From Paenibacillus herberti (GTDB lineage Bacteria > Bacillota > Bacilli > Paenibacillales > Paenibacillaceae): a DNA stretch of 64,000 nucleotides. The notes beneath the pieces were generated by a model, which did not search any database, was not told where the DNA came from, and saw only the letters and a program-made list of their open reading frames with translations. A program made the position numbers and the translations under genes. The stretch's first letter is position 1, and each line of letters starts with the position of its first letter. Positions 60,093 to 64,000 of this stretch are shown here, one piece after another. The stretch covers positions 512,920-576,919 of the forward strand of contig NZ_NMUQ01000002.1 in the NCBI RefSeq assembly GCF_002233675.1, in the 5' to 3' direction.

Positions 60093-60575
60093 ATGTTCCA
60101 TACCACCGTATACGAAGGTACTCTAGAGCAGCAGTACGATACCGTCATTCGTCAGCTGCAGTCGCTGATTGAGGACGAGCCGAATTTCATCGCCAACCTC
60201 GCTAACGCTTCGGCACTGCTAGGACAGTTCTTGCCGGATATAAACTGGGCAGGCTTCTACCTGCTGGATGAAAAAGGGCTCGTGCTCGGTCCCTTTCAAG
60301 GAATGCCCGCATGCGTGCGCATTCCGGTCGGACGTGGCGTATGCGGCACGGCAGCCAAGCGCAGGGAGACTATGCTCGTCCCCGATGTGCATGCTTTTCC
60401 CGGACATATCGCCTGCGATGCCGCTTCGCGTTCCGAAATCGTCGTTCCGCTGCTGACACCTAGCGGTGAGCTGCTAGGTGTGCTCGACATCGACAGCCCG
60501 TCGATCGATCGTTTTGGCGAGATCGACCGCGTGCAGTTGGAGCGCTTCGCTGGCGTTCTGACGGCAGGACTCTAG
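60093..60575 (+). CDS. msrC: Free methionine-(R)-sulfoxide reductase (GAF domain)
   Basis: This 160-residue GAF-fold enzyme reduces free methionine-R-sulfoxide with thioredoxin-type reductants in the cytosol. The three conserved cysteines are present: ACVRIPVGRGVCGTAAKRRE (Cys74, Cys84) and VHAFPGHIACDAASRSEIVV (Cys108). NWAGFYLL and GVLDIDSPSIDRF are also typical (YtsP/YeaZ-type fRMsr). ATG 60093 follows AAAGGGGAAATACAAC; the upstream in-frame ATG at 60030 adds a non-family segment. It is a single gene between an exporter operon on the other strand and the DUF817 gene. Confidence 0.93.
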   Translation: MFHTTVYEGTLEQQYDTVIRQLQSLIEDEPNFIANLANASALLGQFLPDINWAGFYLLDEKGLVLGPFQGMPACVRIPVGRGVCGTAAKRRETMLVPDVHAFPGHIACDAASRSEIVVPLLTPSGELLGVLDIDSPSIDRFGEIDRVQLERFAGVLTAGL

Positions 60576-60730
60576 TCTCTAGGGCCATCGCACGGCCCGA
60601 ACCAAGCCGTAGCTGACTTCAACGACTTCAGCACATCTTAAGACCAAACGTTTACGTGGTAACCGAGTAAACTTTTCAGCCGCTCGATTCGTTCCCTTTT
60701 GCGTAGAAGACGAAAAAGGAGAGCAACGAC

Positions 60731-61540
60731 ATGGTCGAAACGACTACCGCAGGGAAAAGACCGCTATACCTGAAAGCCGCGATGCTGCTCGATTTTGGCT
60801 GGAAACAAGCGCTCAGCTGCGTGTTCCCCCTGGTTATTTTCGGGGCTCTCGGCTTAACCAAGGTTATGAGTATTCCCGGCATTGCTCGGTATGACTTAAT
60901 ATTACTTATCTGCTTGGCCGCCCAAGTCGGCATGCTGCTGTCGAAGTTGGAGACGCTTGGCGAGCTTAAAGTCGTCCTGCTGTTTCACGTCATCGGGCTC
61001 GCTCTGGAGCTGTTTAAGGTGAACATGGGCTCATGGAGCTATCCCGACGAAGGCTGGAGCAAAATCGGCGGCGTTCCGCTGTATAGCGGCTTCATGTACG
61101 CCAGCGTGGCCAGTTATATATGCCAAGCTTGGCGCAGGCTGGACCTGCATTTCTTCAAATGGCCGAACGCGAGACTGTCGACGGGACTCGCTGCGCTCAT
61201 TTACGCCAATTTTTTCACCCATCACTGGCTTCCAGATTTCCGCTGGTGGCTGACCGGCCTGATCGTCCTGCTGTTCTGGCGCTCCATCGTGCAGTACAGC
61301 GTAGCCGGGCAGCGCTTGCGCATGCCGGTGCTGGCCAGCTTTCTGTTAATCGCGCTGTTCATCTGGCTGGCCGAGAACATCTCTACCCTGCTGGGAGCCT
61401 GGACCTACCCGGATCAGCAGCTTGGCTGGACAATCGTCCACTGGGGCAAGCTCAGCTCCTGGTTTTTACTCGTCATCATTAGCATTCTGCTGGTGGCCGC
61501 ACTCAAGGGTAAAAAACCGCTGAACCTCACGAATTCGTGA
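60731..61540 (+). CDS. DUF817-family integral membrane protein
   Basis: This 269-residue protein of about eight hydrophobic helices shows features I associate with DUF817: DFGWKQALSCVFPLVIFGAL, GLALELFKVNMGSWSYPDEG, GVPLYSGFMYASVASYICQA, IYANFFTHHWLPDFRWWLTG and WLAENISTLLGAWTYPDQQ. The function of the family is unknown to me. The two similar Trp/Tyr/Pro motifs (SWSYP, AWTYP) suggest an internal repeat. ATG 60731 follows AAAAAGGAGAGCAACGAC. Its 3' end lies within the terminator stem. Confidence 0.85.
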   Translation: MVETTTAGKRPLYLKAAMLLDFGWKQALSCVFPLVIFGALGLTKVMSIPGIARYDLILLICLAAQVGMLLSKLETLGELKVVLLFHVIGLALELFKVNMGSWSYPDEGWSKIGGVPLYSGFMYASVASYICQAWRRLDLHFFKWPNARLSTGLAALIYANFFTHHWLPDFRWWLTGLIVLLFWRSIVQYSVAGQRLRMPVLASFLLIALFIWLAENISTLLGAWTYPDQQLGWTIVHWGKLSSWFLLVIISILLVAALKGKKPLNLTNS

Positions 61541-61557
61541 AGTCCAGCGGTTTTTTT
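61511..61557 (+). terminator. Terminator overlapping the DUF817 gene end
   Basis: Stem AAAAAACCGCTG..., with inner TCACGAATTCGTGA and closing CAGCGGTTTTTTT. The left arm is inside the last codons of the gene. Confidence 0.85.
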
Positions 61558-61563
61558 GCTGGT

Positions 61564-62082
61564 TTAAATTACCCCGTACCTAGCCCGTAGCACTTTCAGG
61601 TGATGAAGCTCATGACCGCTGATGACGGAGGCGATCAGCAGCACGTTATGGCGTAAGCCGTTAGCTACGCCCTCGCGCTCCCAGTCGCCCGGCCGCAGGC
61701 CGCGTAGCAGCGTCAGCGTCGACTCCCGAACCGCAGCATAATCCGCCAGCGCAAATTCCAGACTCCACTCATCGAACGGCGCTCCAGTGACGAGCTGATT
61801 CTCATCATATCCGGGCAGCTCGGTCTTGTCGCCCCGTGCGATCCGCAGCAGGCGATAGCCCATAATACGTTCATTGTCCGTAATATGTCCGAGAACCTGA
61901 CGTATGCTCCATTTGTCGGGAGCGTATCGGAAAGACGCTCCTTCCTCACTAAGACCGCCGAGCAGAGCTAGCGTTTTGCTCTTTTGCTGCACGAGCAGCT
62001 CGATCAGATCCCCTTCCGGCACGCAAGTGACATAAGGAATTTCAAATTCAGGCACAGTAGATAGGTCTGGCCTAAGCTTCAT
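61564..62082 (-). CDS. DinB-like protein
   Basis: This 172-residue four-helix-bundle protein of the DinB/YfiT superfamily has metal-binding histidine positions in IRQVLGHITDNERIMGYRL (first His) and SVISGHELHHLKVLRA (second cluster). Members are metal-dependent thiol- or damage-related enzymes such as bacillithiol S-transferases; here the substrate is unknown. ATG 62082 lies after AGGTGTTCAGCT. The gene is downstream of the queuosine transporter on the same strand with a 114-bp gap that holds nothing I recognise. Confidence 0.85.
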   Translation of the reverse strand: MKLRPDLSTVPEFEIPYVTCVPEGDLIELLVQQKSKTLALLGGLSEEGASFRYAPDKWSIRQVLGHITDNERIMGYRLLRIARGDKTELPGYDENQLVTGAPFDEWSLEFALADYAAVRESTLTLLRGLRPGDWEREGVANGLRHNVLLIASVISGHELHHLKVLRARYGVI

Positions 62083-62196
62083 AGCTGAACACCTCCAAAG
62101 TTATCTCAAATCCTTCGGCAGGTGATGCGCGAATCCTGCTTGCGCTTATGCTGCTTGGCCGACTAGACTGACGAGCGTACCAGTTATCAGAACCGC

Positions 62197-62883
62197 CTAT
62201 TCGTCCTTGAATCGGAATGAACGAGCGATATAAAGAACCGGCGTGGAAGCGACTGAAATAACGAATTTCAGTAGATAGGTCGTGAGGAAAATCTGAATCC
62301 AGATGCTCCACGTATAGCCTGGGTAAAAGGCGAACGCTATCGTACAGAACACGAGAGAATCAACGAACTGACTCAGAATCGTGCTCCCGTTGATGCGAAT
62401 CCAGAATTGATTACGCCCGCTGTACTTGCGCTTCAGCGACGAAAACACACGCACATCCAGATACTGACTGATTAAGTATGCACTCAGACTGGCCAGCGCC
62501 AGACGCGGCATAAGGCCGAAAATCTTACTAAGCGGTTCATGCGCGAAGTCTCCCTCGGCCGGGTTAAAAACGAGCACCATCTGCATCATGACGGTAGTGG
62601 CGAGCAGGATGAAAAAGCCGAACCAGACCGCTCTGCGGGCATCTTTACCCCCATATCGTTCATTAATCAGATCGGTAGTCATATACAACGAGGCATAAAT
62701 CGTGTTGCCTAGCGTCATGACGATGCCGAACATTTCAATCGTCTCCGTCACTTGAATGTTGGCCAGCACCGTCGCGAAGCCGATCCAGGCGTACAGCCCC
62801 ATTTTGCCGAACATCCGGAAGCAGGCCAGAAATAGCGCGAAATTGACAAGGACGAAAAATACGCCCCATAAAAAATTAAACAT
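62197..62883 (-). CDS. yhhQ: Queuosine precursor transporter (YhhQ/VUT family)
   Basis: A 228-residue membrane protein of about six helices. Family signatures are IQVTETIEMFGIVMTLGNTI, ASLYMTTDLINERYGGKDAR (the conserved D-L-NE-YG motif), LASLSAYLISQYLDVRVFS, WIRINGSTILSQFVDSLVFC and a C-terminal FVISVASTPVLY. YhhQ-type transporters import queuosine precursors (preQ0/preQ1 or queuine) for tRNA modification. The assignment is supported by a preQ1-I riboswitch covering its ribosome binding site. ATG 62883 follows AGGGGGGACTC. Confidence 0.93.
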   Translation of the reverse strand: MFNFLWGVFFVLVNFALFLACFRMFGKMGLYAWIGFATVLANIQVTETIEMFGIVMTLGNTIYASLYMTTDLINERYGGKDARRAVWFGFFILLATTVMMQMVLVFNPAEGDFAHEPLSKIFGLMPRLALASLSAYLISQYLDVRVFSSLKRKYSGRNQFWIRINGSTILSQFVDSLVFCTIAFAFYPGYTWSIWIQIFLTTYLLKFVISVASTPVLYIARSFRFKDE

Positions 62884-62884
62884 G

Positions 62885-62929
62885 AGTCCCCCCTAGTTTT
62901 GGTAACGCGGGATGGTTACGAACCGCGTG
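62885..62929 (-). promoter_or_regulatory. preQ1-I riboswitch controlling yhhQ translation
   Basis: On the minus strand a stem ACGCGG/CCGCGT encloses the loop TTCGTAACCATC and is followed by TTACCAAAACTAGGGGGG. This fits the small preQ1 class I aptamer (hairpin with a GGTTC-type loop entry, A-rich tail AAAACTA pseudoknotting with the loop). The tail overlaps the Shine-Dalgarno GGGGGG seven bases or so before the ATG, so ligand binding would block translation. The assignment is by eye. Confidence 0.8.
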
Positions 62930-63081
62930 CGACAGAGAATTTCGAGCTGGACGCAGAAATCCCACGAAGCTCGCCTGTCGAAAAACCTGGTCTATCATAG
63001 CACAGATGATGGGATGCCAAAAGAGAGAGGTTGAATTTTCCTGGAGGGGTCTGCCGAAAAGTGTGACGAGTAGTATAAGCC

Positions 63082-64000
<919 letters not shown>

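Overview
The window looks like chromosomal DNA of a spore-forming Gram-positive bacterium of the Paenibacillus type. The evidence is the moderately high G+C content, strong AGGAGG-type ribosome binding sites with some GTG and TTG starts, an S-layer-homology (SLH) anchored surface protein, a copper-amine-oxidase-N/GH18 secreted protein, a BclB-like collagen-repeat exosporium protein, a second YidC, a GlcT-controlled PTS operon and sporulation-type promoters. I see no rRNA, tRNA, CRISPR array or prophage.

Left part (1-13.9 kb). A partial cardiolipin synthase is followed by five paralogous minus-strand genes (772-4147). They share a beta-rich C-terminal domain. In two members, and partly in a third, a transmembrane helix is followed by a short cationic CxC stub; in the other two the helix is gone and the stub has grown into Lys/Pro/Cys repeats. 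Three conserved upstream boxes resemble sigma-K promoters, and a decayed copy of the rpiA 5' end lies inside the array. Next come rpiA and a stand-alone murG. A convergent PTS operon follows (glcT-EIIA-EIIBC-ptsH-ptsI), whose leader holds a GlcT-type RNA antiterminator overlapping an intrinsic terminator. Then comes a dGTPase.

Middle part (13.9-46.5 kb). There is a toxin-antitoxin pair whose toxin frame carries a nonsense codon and a 20-bp palindromic operator. It is followed by a TetR/histidine kinase/ABC exporter/MFS cluster, an IolW-like dehydrogenase, an atypical response regulator, another ABC exporter, a MerR/MFS efflux pair with a 19-bp-spacer MerR promoter, a secreted GH18-like protein, a 1702-residue Lhr-like helicase, an AraC regulator and a large SLH protein. 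At 43.3-43.7 kb an undescribed membrane-anchored ORF precedes and overlaps yidC2. It has the features of a MifM-type translational arrest sensor: one N-terminal TM helix, a basic stretch followed by SPDDDSSA, and an RNA hairpin starting 12 nt after the acidic codons that masks the yidC2 Shine-Dalgarno sequence. I regard this as the most interesting system in the window. An azoreductase/TetR pair with palindromic operators follows.

Right part (46.5-64 kb). An intact IS200/IS605 element (TnpA plus RuvC-complete TnpB) truncates an ABC exporter gene. Then come a two-component system next to a YceI-like protein, an ACT-domain protein, an A+T-rich GMC oxidoreductase with a strange Cys/basic tail, a sulfatase with a cre-like site, a heterodimeric ABC exporter with one degenerate ATP site, free-methionine-sulfoxide reductase, a DUF817 membrane protein, a DinB-like protein, a queuosine-precursor transporter under a preQ1-I riboswitch, and the 3' part of a collagen-like exosporium protein.

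A genome-level trait is also visible. Several conserved enzymes (MurG, PtsI, the Lhr-like helicase, one ABC subunit) carry long Ala/Ser/Gly/Thr-rich inserts between otherwise well-conserved domains. All functional calls come from reading translated sequence and recalled family features; no database search was run.
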